A stretch of DNA of 12,493 nt from DATKGX01 sp035510555 (GTDB taxonomy: Bacteria; Patescibacteriota; Microgenomatia; Levybacterales; UBA12049), in contig DATKGX010000006.1 of the NCBI GenBank assembly GCA_035510555.1, forward strand, positions 1 through 12,493, in the 5' to 3' direction. The notes beneath the pieces are model-generated. The model was not told the origin of the DNA. It did not search any database and worked only from the letters and a program-made list of their open reading frames with translations. The position numbers were made by a program, and so were the translations under genes. Shown in pieces: positions 5,806 to 12,167 of the stretch; position 1 is the first letter of the stretch; every line of letters begins with the position of its first letter.

Positions 5806-6780
5806 ATGATTTTACTTAAGAATAAAATTGTACTATTAGCATTGGGAGCGGTTGTAATTGTTGGAGTAGCTGCGGTTGTTGTTTTGCCTAAGAATGGTGC
5901 CACAATTTTACCTCAATTAACAAATCAGATAGGAGTAAGTAATGATATCTGCGCGCAGTTTCCCAAAGAATGGGTGGAGTCGGTTACCGGTAAGACAATA
6001 ATTAAGGCAGTACCCTCCGGCACAAAAGGCATTGCTACTTACCCTTGTGACTATTATGTTAACGAAACAAATTTTATCTCTATTGACGTAAATGATTTTA
6101 ATGTTGAAACTCAGAAAAAAGGCAGACTGCAGATGGGAGATACGCTTAAAACAGATCCGCGTATTAAAATGGAGCATTTCATAGTCTTTGAACAAGATGG
6201 ACTCATTAACAGTATTTTCCTTATTTTAAACCCCAATAGATTTGTTACAGTTGATAGATTTTACGGAAAAGTTTTTGACAACGAGGAAGTAGTTGCTTTT
6301 GCGGCTAAAGTTGCCGATAGAATTCAAAAAGGAGAAAACCACGTTGCGGGTTCTGTTTCGGATTCTAACTCCGTTCCAACTTCAACTCCAACGCCCGCAG
6401 TAAAAACAGCCGCCCCTCTACCGCAGGAGACAGATGTAGTCAATTCGTTCTTCAATCTTATAAATGAGCATAAGCCATCCGATGCAGTTGGCATGCTTTC
6501 TTCAGCCCTAATTAGCGATGACAGTCAGAAGCAGGCCTGGGCGGTAATGTTTAACGGATTTGAATCAGTCAATGTAACTAAAATTGCATCTTCAATGCCC
6601 GAAGATTGGACAGCGAATGCACATACTTACAGAGTCACCTTGGATGTAAAAATGAAACCGGAGTCGGCAAATGCCGCAATTCCTTATTTTGGTTACGACA
6701 ATGGTGTAAATACCCGTTTTATAACTTTAGAAAAAGTAGGCAATCTTTGGAAAGTTAATGGCATTTCGACCGGTCCTTAA
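5806..6780 (+). CDS. membrane-anchored two-domain extracellular protein
   Basis: The product is 324 residues. A single hydrophobic segment at about 8-27, with Lys residues before it, should anchor it with the rest outside; no lipobox is seen. The first domain (about 45-180) has two Cys, C49 and C81, that could form a disulfide. A Ser/Thr/Pro/Ala-rich linker (about 186-208, with PTSTPTP) follows. The second domain (about 209-324, TDVVNSFFNLINEHKPSDAVGML to LEKVGNLWKVNGIS) looks like an NTF2/DUF4878-type cone fold, often found in secreted proteins. I recognise no enzyme motif; binding or an envelope role is the most that can be inferred. The start is supported by an AGGAG 13 nt upstream. The next gene begins 20 nt after the stop. 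Confidence 0.85.
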   Translation: MILLKNKIVLLALGAVVIVGVAAVVVLPKNGATILPQLTNQIGVSNDICAQFPKEWVESVTGKTIIKAVPSGTKGIATYPCDYYVNETNFISIDVNDFNVETQKKGRLQMGDTLKTDPRIKMEHFIVFEQDGLINSIFLILNPNRFVTVDRFYGKVFDNEEVVAFAAKVADRIQKGENHVAGSVSDSNSVPTSTPTPAVKTAAPLPQETDVVNSFFNLINEHKPSDAVGMLSSALISDDSQKQAWAVMFNGFESVNVTKIASSMPEDWTANAHTYRVTLDVKMKPESANAAIPYFGYDNGVNTRFITLEKVGNLWKVNGISTGP

Positions 6781-6786
6781 GGTTTG

Positions 6787-6795
6787 AAAGGAGGT
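6787..6795 (+). promoter_or_regulatory. strong Shine-Dalgarno site
   Basis: AAAGGAGGT, a full match to the 16S 3' tail complement, 5 nt before the ATG at 6801. It contrasts with the missing or weak SD sites of most genes here and fixes the start of the next gene. Confidence 0.8.
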
Positions 6796-6800
6796 GCTTA

Positions 6801-7124
6801 ATGAAACTGCTAGTTTTTATGCCAATGATAATCTTCATGGCATTTTTTCTTCTTCTAGTCGGTGGCTTCTTAATGCTTATTCTAAAGATCATTAACCAAA
6901 CAAAAAACAGCTATTGGAAGGGTAAAGTTACGGATAAACTTTATAACACTCAACGTGGAAGCTTCGAAGACAGCGACAGAGTCTCAAGCTTTTATACTTT
7001 AGTTGTTAAAACAGACGAAGGAATAACGCGAAAAATCGCCGTCAGAAAGGAAATGTACGACTCCACCAAAGTCGGCGATACTCTTGAAAAGCCCAAAGGT
7101 AAGCTTAATCCGGTGAAAATTTAA
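6801..7124 (+). CDS. small single-pass membrane protein, 107 aa
   Basis: A hydrophobic segment spans about residues 3-30 (LLVFMPMIIFMAFFLLLVGG and on). The rest (about 39-107) is a small, probably all-beta domain, WKGKVTDKLYNTQ followed by FYTLVVKTDEGITRKIAVRKEMYD and VGDTLEKPKGKLNPVKI. This resembles the small beta domains seen after membrane helices in bacterial DUF proteins (DUF7489-like is my best guess, from memory). Function unknown. A near-perfect SD fixes the start. The stop overlaps the next start by one base (TAATG), so the two are translationally coupled. Confidence 0.8.
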   Translation: MKLLVFMPMIIFMAFFLLLVGGFLMLILKIINQTKNSYWKGKVTDKLYNTQRGSFEDSDRVSSFYTLVVKTDEGITRKIAVRKEMYDSTKVGDTLEKPKGKLNPVKI

Positions 7125-7384
7125 TGAATAATTTAATCGGGAGCTTAATCGGTCCTAGAATCAACAAATTTCTAGTTATTGGATTTATTTTATTAGTCTT
7201 GGGATTTCTTCTTACGCCTATACTGATTGGAATCCCGATTTTAATGATTGGATCTTTAGTTTTTGTTGTTGGCGTAATGATTTATCTTGCCAGAATCTTG
7301 CCCGGCGGAGATAAAATTGTTTCTTCTTATGAGAATATGTTTTCGCAAATGTGGTCATTTCTCAAAGCGCTCATAAAAGCCTAA
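7124..7384 (+). CDS. small two-helix membrane protein, 86 aa
   Basis: Two hydrophobic helices are visible, about residues 15-35 (KFLVIGFILLVLGFLLTPIL) and 37-56 (PILMIGSLVFVVGVMIYLA), joined by a short turn, with a polar C-terminal tail of about 30 residues. There is no recognisable family and no catalytic motif. The ATG overlaps the stop of the preceding gene and the three genes from 5806 run without a gap, so they are probably one transcript with a related envelope role. No clear terminator follows. Confidence 0.75.
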   Translation: MNNLIGSLIGPRINKFLVIGFILLVLGFLLTPILIGIPILMIGSLVFVVGVMIYLARILPGGDKIVSSYENMFSQMWSFLKALIKA

Positions 7385-7418
7385 TTAACTTTTCCGCACA
7401 AGACAACAAAAAGTCATA

Positions 7419-7510
7419 TTGACCTAATTTGACCTATTGATATTGTTCGTATCCTTCGGCTTCGCTCAGGATTTCGCTTTGGCTCAAAATTGACCCATAT
7501 TGATATCTTG
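7419..7510. repeat. TTGACC-TATTGATAT repeats flanking a CCTGAGC element
   Basis: TTGACC occurs at 7419, 7429 and 7490. Two copies carry a longer match: TTGACCTATTGATATTG (7429-7445) and TTGACCCATATTGATATCTTG with small indels (7490-7510). Between them lies 7451-7472, whose reverse complement contains CCTGAGCGAAGCCGAAGG, a widespread bacterial extragenic repeat type, with terminal arms ATCCT and AGGAT. The second copy touches the recA -35 box. Confidence 0.5.
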
Positions 7511-7536
7511 TCAAAGTTCCTAAAAATTACTAGAAT
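7508..7536 (+). promoter_or_regulatory. recA promoter (leaderless)
   Basis: TTGTCA at 7508-7513, a 17-nt spacer, TAGAAT at 7531-7536. The recA ATG follows 6 nt later, so the mRNA start should fall at the ATG itself. There is no SD. Confidence 0.6.
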
Positions 7537-7542
7537 GGCTTT

Positions 7543-8616
7543 ATGGCTAAATCAGACAAACCAGAGAAAACTTCCAATGGCCCCTCGGAAGGCACGCAAA
7601 AGATGGAAGCAGTCAAGTTGGCGATGGAGCAAATCGAAAAACAGTACGGCCGCGGGTCGATTATGCGCTTTGGTGACACCGGTCAAAAATTTGATATTTC
7701 GGTTATCTCCACGGGCTGTCTTCCCCTCGATTTAGCACTCGGAGTAGGTGGAGTGCCAAGAGGCAGAATCATCGAAATCTACGGTCCGGAAGCTTCGGGA
7801 AAAACTACAGTTTGTCTTTCAATTATCGCACAGGCGCAAAAACATAATGGCGTGGCGGCGTTTATCGATGCCGAACACGCGCTCGATCCGCTATGGGCAG
7901 AACGCATCGGCGTGAAATTAGATGAGTTATTAATTTCACAACCAGACACCGGCGAACAAGCTTTGGAAATTGCCGAGTCGCTTATCAGGTCAGGAGGAAT
8001 TGACGTCTTAGTTATTGATTCGGTGGCGGCGCTGGTGCCGAGGGCGGAAATTGAAGGCGAAATGGGAGACTCAATGATGGGTTTACAGGCCAGGCTTATG
8101 TCACAGGCCTTAAGAAAATTAACGGCGGTAATTTCCAAATCAAAAACCGTTGTCATCTTTACCAATCAGCTTAGACAAAAAATCGGAGTCATGTTTGGAA
8201 ACCCCGAAACCACTACGGGGGGACTCGCGCTTAAATTCTATTCATCAGTTAGGATGGATATCCGCAAAATCGAAAGCCTTAAAGAAGGAGATCGCGTTGT
8301 TGGTTCAAGACACAGAGTAAAGGTGGTCAAAAACAAAGTGTCTTCACCATTTCGCATTGCCGAGTTTGATGTAATGGGTGACACCGGAATATCGCGTGAA
8401 GGCGGGATTATGGATGTCGGAGTAGAAATGGGTATTATCCAAAAGTCCGGCGCTTTCTTTAGATACGGTGAATTAATGCTTGGGCAGGGAAAACAAGCGT
8501 CGATGATTTTCTTAAAAGAAAAACCCGACGTGGCCAAAAAAATTGTCGAGGAAATAAATACCAAAAGCAAAACCTCCAGCGCTCCCGTTGAAGTGGGAAT
8601 CGAAACTAAAGAATAA
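7543..8616 (+). CDS. recA: recombinase RecA
   Basis: RecA polymerises on single-stranded DNA with ATP, drives strand exchange in homologous repair, and can trigger LexA-type self-cleavage. The 357-residue product is of normal length. Walker A is GPEASGKT at 81-88 (E. coli has GPESSGKT), Walker B is VLVIDSVAAL, and the L2/DNA-binding region reads QKIGVMFGNPETTTGG. The C-terminal tail (SSAPVEVGIETKE) is short but acidic, as in RecA. The N-terminal 20 residues are polar and poorly conserved. recX follows after 3 nt, so the pair forms an operon. An ATG in another frame upstream (7490) gives only an unlikely protein. Confidence 0.99.
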   Translation: MAKSDKPEKTSNGPSEGTQKMEAVKLAMEQIEKQYGRGSIMRFGDTGQKFDISVISTGCLPLDLALGVGGVPRGRIIEIYGPEASGKTTVCLSIIAQAQKHNGVAAFIDAEHALDPLWAERIGVKLDELLISQPDTGEQALEIAESLIRSGGIDVLVIDSVAALVPRAEIEGEMGDSMMGLQARLMSQALRKLTAVISKSKTVVIFTNQLRQKIGVMFGNPETTTGGLALKFYSSVRMDIRKIESLKEGDRVVGSRHRVKVVKNKVSSPFRIAEFDVMGDTGISREGGIMDVGVEMGIIQKSGAFFRYGELMLGQGKQASMIFLKEKPDVAKKIVEEINTKSKTSSAPVEVGIETKE

Positions 8617-8619
8617 TCA

Positions 8620-9090
8620 ATGGTTGATGATTTTGAAAAATTTTACAAAGCCGCGGTCCGTTTTTTGTCTTTTCGCCCCCGTAGCGAAAAAGAAGTAAGA
8701 GATTATCTTACTAAGAAAAAATGCGATGACCTCACTGCAAAAAGAATAATCGAAAGTCTCAAGAGGGATAAATTTATTAATGACGAGGAATTTACCAGAA
8801 TGTGGATTAGGGAAAGAACGCTGATTAAGCCAAAGGCAGTTCGGGTAATCAAAATGGAGCTAAAACAAAAGGGGATTAGTAAAGAATTGATTGAAGAGGC
8901 TTTTGAAAATAGTGATGACTCCCCTATCGATTTGGATTTAGCGCTAAAGCTGGCGGAGAAAAAGCTTAGGACAATTCATGATCAGTCGGATAAGTTTAAG
9001 GTCAAAGAAAAGCTCGGAAGATATCTGGCGTCAAAAGGTTTTGATTGGGATACGATAAAAGCGGCGATTGACCAAAGTTTAGCAAAATAG
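8620..9090 (+). CDS. recX: RecX regulatory protein
   Basis: RecX binds RecA filaments and limits their extension, so it damps recombination and the SOS response. The 156-residue product shows the RecX pattern of three-helix repeats: FLSFRPRSEKEVRDYLTKK at 15-33, FINDEEFTRMWIRERTLIKPKA near the middle, and a last repeat ending LASKGFDWDTIKAAIDQSL. It starts 3 nt after recA, the classic recA-recX arrangement, and has no SD, so coupling is likely. The 3' end overlaps the promoter of rny (the -35 box is at 9068-9073). Confidence 0.93.
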   Translation: MVDDFEKFYKAAVRFLSFRPRSEKEVRDYLTKKKCDDLTAKRIIESLKRDKFINDEEFTRMWIRERTLIKPKAVRVIKMELKQKGISKELIEEAFENSDDSPIDLDLALKLAEKKLRTIHDQSDKFKVKEKLGRYLASKGFDWDTIKAAIDQSLAK

Positions 9091-9096
9091 TATAAT
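9068..9096 (+). promoter_or_regulatory. rny promoter
   Basis: TTGACC at 9068-9073, a 17-nt spacer and TATAAT at 9091-9096: the best promoter in the window. It lies across the recX stop. Start would be near 9103, giving a leader of about 93 nt. Confidence 0.65.
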
Positions 9097-9099
9097 ATA

Positions 9100-9189
9100 G
9101 AAGACAAAAGGAAATTATATGGAGAAATTTTTGTTCACACCATATTTTACCGCGTAACTCACGAAAGTTGAGCGCTTCTTTTTGTCTTC
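9100..9189 (+). promoter_or_regulatory. folded rny leader (candidate cis-regulatory RNA)
   Basis: GAAGACAAAAGGAA (9100-9113) pairs with TTCTTTTTGTCTTC (9176-9189) over 14 bp with one G-U. Directly inside, 9152-9154 pairs with 9173-9175, and CTCA 9158-9161 with TGAG 9169-9172 (loop CGAAAGT). The outer stem covers the AAGGA that serves the upstream ORF and ends 6 nt before the rny ATG. If transcription starts near 9103 the outer stem loses about 3 bp at its open end. No known riboswitch consensus is recognised. Confidence 0.5.
9119..9157 (+). CDS. 12-codon upstream ORF (leader peptide candidate)
   Basis: ATG at 9119 with AAGGA at 9108-9112 (6 nt spacing) and a TAA at 9155-9157 encodes MEKFLFTPYFTA. 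The SD is the only good one in this region, while rny itself has none. It sits inside the loop of the leader fold, and its own SD is in the outer stem. It may be a leader peptide that couples translation to folding, or chance. Confidence 0.3.
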   Translation: MEKFLFTPYFTA

Positions 9190-9195
9190 AAATTT

Positions 9196-10443
9196 ATGGC
9201 ACAAGATAATCAAGATTTAATACAATTAGAAAAGAAACTTTTAGATAGGGAAGAAAAATTAGAGGAAGAAAATAAAAAACTTCAGGAACTAAAAGAAAAA
9301 TATCAGGAAAAATTGGAAAAAGTTTCCGGTCTTACTCCGGAACAGGCTAAGAAAGAATTATTTGACCAAGTTGAGTTAAACGAAGCTAAGGCTGTGGCAA
9401 AAATTATTAAAGAGCGGGAAGACGAAGCCAAAGCCACCGCCGATAAAAAAGCGCAGGAAATTTTAATGGACAGCATGCGTTTTGGCGCAGTCAATTACAT
9501 TGCCGAATATACAGTTTCAATTGTCAAAATCCCCGACGAAGATATTAAAGGCCGCATCATTGGTAAAGAAGGTCGCAATATCCGCGCTTTTGAACAAGCC
9601 ACCGGAGTAGATGTCGATTTAGACGAAGAAGGAGTCATCAGGCTTTCATCCTTTGATCAAGTCCGAAGAGAAATCGCTAGACGCTCCTTAGAAAAACTCA
9701 TTAAGGATACCAGAGTACAACCATTCAGGATAGAGGAACTAGTTGAAGAAACCAAAAAAGAAGTCGAGAAGATAATGTTTGAAGAGGGAGAAAAACTGAC
9801 GCATGAAGCAGGCGTTTTTAATCTGTCTAAAGAAATTATCGAAGTGTTGGGTAGGTTTAAATTCAGGACTTCTTACGGGCAAAACCTTATTATTCATACT
9901 TTGGAAGATGTAAAAATTGGCGTGCATATTGCCGAAGAAGTTGGAGCCAATGTTAACATTGTCCGCTTGGGTTGCTTGTTTCACGACATCGGGAAAGTGC
10001 TGGAAGGCGAAGGCAGCCACGTTACTTTGGGAGTAGATTTTCTAAAAAAGCACGGTATCCCTGAATTAATTGTTAATTGTGTTGCCGAACACCACGAAGA
10101 TAAACCGTTCTCGTCCATGGAATCGGTGATTGTGCATATTGCCGATCAAATTTCGGGAGCAAGACCGGGCGCAAGATATGAGGATGTGGAAAATTACGGC
10201 AAGCGGCTTTCCGAAATGGAAGAAATCGCCAAAAAATATGAAGGCGTCGAAGACGCCTATGCTTTTGAAGCCGGAAGAGAACTAAGAGTAATTATCAACC
10301 CCGGAAAATTAAGCGATGAAGAAACTACAGTAGTTGCCAATAAAATTAGAGATGAAGTCAGTAAATCTCAGGCAGTTGCGGGAGAAATAAAAGTTACCGC
10401 TATCCGAGAATTCCGCGCCGTCGCCACCGAATTCGCTGCCTAA
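9196..10443 (+). CDS. rny: ribonuclease Y, short form without membrane anchor
   Basis: RNase Y is an endoribonuclease that starts bulk mRNA decay in many bacteria without RNase E. Visible order: a coiled coil (about 6-90, starting DLIQLEKKLLDREEKLEEENKK), the KH domain (about 106-170, with GRIIGKEGRNIRAFE at 119-133), and the HD domain (about 225-330) with H234 in YGQNLIIHT, H263-D264 in FHDIGK, H275, H299-H300 and D317. The conserved C-terminal region follows (YAFEAGRELRVIINP and later KVTAIREFRAV). The length is 415 against about 510-520 in B. subtilis: the usual N-terminal membrane helix and part of the coiled coil are missing. In frame, the only upstream stretch is eight codons from a stop at 9169-9171, so this is not a misplaced start. 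No SD precedes the ATG. Confidence 0.95.
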   Translation: MAQDNQDLIQLEKKLLDREEKLEEENKKLQELKEKYQEKLEKVSGLTPEQAKKELFDQVELNEAKAVAKIIKEREDEAKATADKKAQEILMDSMRFGAVNYIAEYTVSIVKIPDEDIKGRIIGKEGRNIRAFEQATGVDVDLDEEGVIRLSSFDQVRREIARRSLEKLIKDTRVQPFRIEELVEETKKEVEKIMFEEGEKLTHEAGVFNLSKEIIEVLGRFKFRTSYGQNLIIHTLEDVKIGVHIAEEVGANVNIVRLGCLFHDIGKVLEGEGSHVTLGVDFLKKHGIPELIVNCVAEHHEDKPFSSMESVIVHIADQISGARPGARYEDVENYGKRLSEMEEIAKKYEGVEDAYAFEAGRELRVIINPGKLSDEETTVVANKIRDEVSKSQAVAGEIKVTAIREFRAVATEFAA

Positions 10444-10457
10444 GTATCCGCCAAGCG

Positions 10458-10481
10458 CTTTAGCTCGCTTACTAAAGTTTT
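10458..10481 (+). terminator. weak candidate terminator after rny
   Basis: A stem CTTTAG (10458-10463) and CTAAAG (10472-10477), with an 8-nt loop, is followed by TTTTC. The 6-bp, AU-rich stem is short for an intrinsic terminator. Confidence 0.35.
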
Positions 10482-10642
10482 CTAGCTTTCCGCTCATGCT
10501 AAAATAACGCACGCTCATCATTAAGGAATTCTGAGGAAAGCAGCGAAAATTTTGTAATCTCACCGCGCTTCAATGGATATTATTATCGGCTTTCAGTTCT
10601 TTCGCAAATGGATTATCCCCTCGCATTTCAGAGAGTTTCTGC

Positions 10643-10666
10643 ATACTCTTGTCGGCACAAGAGTAT
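10643..10666. promoter_or_regulatory. perfect inverted repeat next to HU promoter
   Basis: Arms ATACTCTTGT and ACAAGAGTAT (10 bp each, no mismatch) flank CGGC. It lies 11 nt upstream of the TTGACA box. It has no T-run on the 3' side in either direction, so it is not a terminator; an operator for a dimeric DNA-binding protein fits better. Confidence 0.45.
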
Positions 10667-10677
10667 AAAAAATCCTC

Positions 10678-10706
10678 TTGACAAGTTTTGGTTTAGCTTG
10701 TATTGT
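10678..10706 (+). promoter_or_regulatory. HU gene promoter
   Basis: A perfect TTGACA at 10678-10683, a 17-nt spacer and a weak -10 TATTGT at 10701-10706. Start would be near 10713, giving a leader of about 90 nt. Confidence 0.5.
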
Positions 10707-10733
10707 TGATGTTATCGATTAGTAGATAGTTAT

Positions 10734-10786
10734 TAGCGTTTAGCGTTTAGTTAACTATACGCTACCTGCTATTTGCTATACGCTAG
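10734..10786 (+). repeat. TAGCGT/ACGCTA repeats in HU leader
   Basis: TAGCGTT occurs twice (10734, 10741) and ACGCTA twice (10759, 10780), with an inverted relation. 10742-10763 is a near-palindrome whose halves (AGCGTTTAGTT and AACTATACGCT) pair except at one position. The two pairs of arms allow alternative stems ahead of the SD at 10791-10800. Confidence 0.45.
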
Positions 10787-10804
10787 CAAAAGGGGGTGAT
10801 AATT

Positions 10805-11077
10805 TTGACAAAAAAAGATCTCGTTGAACTCGTTGCAAAAAAAGGAAACTTTACTCATAAGGCCTCTAAGGAAGCAGTCGCTGCTTTCTTAAATGGTATT
10901 CGGGATTCACTAAAAAGAGGCGAAAAAGTGGTTATCACCGGTTTTGGCACATTCTCAATCAGGAAAAGAGCCGCCAGGCCAGGAAGAAATCCCAAGACCG
11001 GAGAAAAAATTACCATTGCGGCCAGAAAGGCGCCAGGATTTACACCGGGGAAAACACTTAAAAAATTAGTTAGATAG
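10805..11077 (+). CDS. hup: HU/IHF-family DNA-binding protein
   Basis: HU is a small dimeric nucleoid protein that bends DNA and binds nicks and junctions. From the TTG at 10805 the product is 90 residues, exactly the usual HU length, and starts MTKKDLVELVAKK. The core GFGTFSIRKRAARPGRNPKTGE covers the strand before the arm and the arm itself, which carries the RNP tip that inserts into the minor groove, and the end APGFTPGKTLKKLV is typical. A GTG at 10796 adds three residues (MIIL) but lies inside the SD AGGGGGTGAT (10791-10800), so the TTG is preferred; its spacing to the SD is about 5-7 nt. The gene has its own promoter. The next gene starts 34 nt after the stop. Confidence 0.93.
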   Translation: MTKKDLVELVAKKGNFTHKASKEAVAAFLNGIRDSLKRGEKVVITGFGTFSIRKRAARPGRNPKTGEKITIAARKAPGFTPGKTLKKLVR

Positions 11078-11097
11078 TCATTCTAAAGCTTAAATTT

Positions 11098-11105
11098 GCT
11101 ATAAT
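11098..11105 (+). promoter_or_regulatory. extended -10 of transporter gene
   Basis: TATAAT at 11100-11105 is immediately preceded by TGC in an overlapping frame of the extended -10 (TGC ending at 11099). The ATG lies 6 nt beyond, with no SD, so a leaderless mRNA is likely. The -35 region is weak. Confidence 0.45.
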
Positions 11106-11111
11106 GCAGGT

Positions 11112-12143
11112 ATGACTTTAAGACTGAGGTCGGTTTTTTTAATCGTTGTTGGACTTTTACTTTTGTGGTTTCTGTATTTGGAACGCGCAATTTTAACTCC
11201 GTTTGTTTTGGCCGCCATTTTTGCCTATATTTTTAACCCAGTTGTTAACTTTTTTTCCCGCCACTTAAGACTTCCCAGAGCCCTTTCGGTGCTAATTATT
11301 TATGTAGCAATTGTGGTAGTGGTGGCAATGGCCGGGATGGCCTTTTCCAGCCGTATCGTTGAAGAATCAATGGAGTTAAAACAAGAAGCCACCGTTATTA
11401 CCAAAACCGCTCAACACCAGATAAACAGCTTACCCAGTTGGTTAAAACCGGCTGTTAATGAAACTTTGGTCAGCTTTGAAAAAGGCACTTTCATTTCTTT
11501 CCCTTCGGTTATCTCTTTTGTCCCACAGGCATTTTCGCGAATTTTAAGTTTTATCGTTTTCCTTTTCGCGGCTTTTTATTTTCTTAAAGAAGGCCGGAAC
11601 ATGTTTGATAAAATGCTTAATTTTGTCCCCAATGATTACAAAGTGGAAGTAGATATTTTAATCCGGAAAATTAATGCGGTTTTGGGCGGTTATTTAAGGG
11701 GTCAGATATTCTTAATATTTTTTGTCGCTTTGGCGTTATTTATTTCTTTAACAATTTTGGGCGTAAAGTTTGCTTTGATTTTGGCGGTGTTTTCGGGCTT
11801 TGCGGAAATTGTGCCGATTATCGGTCCAATCGTGGCCGCATCGGTGGCGGCGTTGGCAGCCTTTATTGGCGGCGGATCTAATTTTGGATTAGCGCCTTTG
11901 CAAATGGCACTAGCAGTAATAGTCGTTTATGCGGTGGTTCGTCAAGTGCAAGATTATTTGGTTAATCCTTACGTGATGGGAAAAATCACCAAACTGCATC
12001 CGTTAATTATTCTATTCGCGGTTATCGCCGGACAACATATTGCCGGAATTGTAGGTTTAATACTGGCGGTGCCGATTGCGGGCGTTGTAAAGATTATTTT
12101 TGAATATTCCTTAGATAAGATTAATAGTGAATCTTCCTCTTAA
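11112..12143 (+). CDS. AI-2E family transporter (PerM/TqsA-like)
   Basis: The 343-residue product is a multi-pass membrane protein. About eight hydrophobic segments are seen near residues 6-24, 27-46, 58-78, 137-158, 197-216, 219-250, 262-279 and 296-328, with a long soluble loop at about 80-130. Family motifs are in the C-terminal half: RGQ (196-198), VPIIGPI (234-240), VQDYLVNPYVMG (279-290) and KLHPLIILF (294-302). Members export autoinducer-2 (TqsA) or act as ion/proton antiporters, but the substrate cannot be read here. It is probably transcribed separately, since a -10 box sits just ahead of the ATG. The convergent rnpB gene lies 24 nt beyond the stop. Confidence 0.9.
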   Translation: MTLRLRSVFLIVVGLLLLWFLYLERAILTPFVLAAIFAYIFNPVVNFFSRHLRLPRALSVLIIYVAIVVVVAMAGMAFSSRIVEESMELKQEATVITKTAQHQINSLPSWLKPAVNETLVSFEKGTFISFPSVISFVPQAFSRILSFIVFLFAAFYFLKEGRNMFDKMLNFVPNDYKVEVDILIRKINAVLGGYLRGQIFLIFFVALALFISLTILGVKFALILAVFSGFAEIVPIIGPIVAASVAALAAFIGGGSNFGLAPLQMALAVIVVYAVVRQVQDYLVNPYVMGKITKLHPLIILFAVIAGQHIAGIVGLILAVPIAGVVKIIFEYSLDKINSESSS

Positions 12144-12167
12144 AATCGCCTACGGCATCAAAAGATC

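Larger units (their letters stand above)
10444..10795. other. 352-bp spacer between rny and HU gene
   Basis: I see no convincing gene here. It holds a weak stem right after rny, a perfect dyad at 10643-10666, the HU promoter and a repetitive leader. Between about 10490 and 10640 the minus strand contains protein-like stretches broken by a stop (LSEMRGDNPFAKELKADN, then MMSVRYFSMSGKLENF after a shift). The second stretch continues over the end of rny. Without comparison it cannot be told whether these are remnants or an extragenic repeat. Confidence 0.4.

Noticed and set aside
5917..6195. Minus-strand frame of 92 codons in the anchored protein gene
   Set aside because: It is opposite a gene with a good start, signal segment and linker, and has no RBS or promoter of its own.
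7385..7542. LexA box upstream of recA
   Set aside because: No CTGT-N8-ACAG or GAAC-N4-GTTC palindrome is present.
7490..7735. Plus-strand frame of 81 codons at the start of recA
   Set aside because: It overlaps recA in another frame, its start lies upstream of the recA -10 box, and the product is Trp- and Lys-rich with no family look.
10309..10563. Minus-strand gene across the end of rny
   Set aside because: Most of it is the antisense of conserved rny codons; only the spacer part is noted as possible remnant.
10643..10666. Inverted repeat read as a terminator
   Set aside because: On the plus strand A-runs, not T-runs, follow it, and on the minus strand the T-run precedes the stem.
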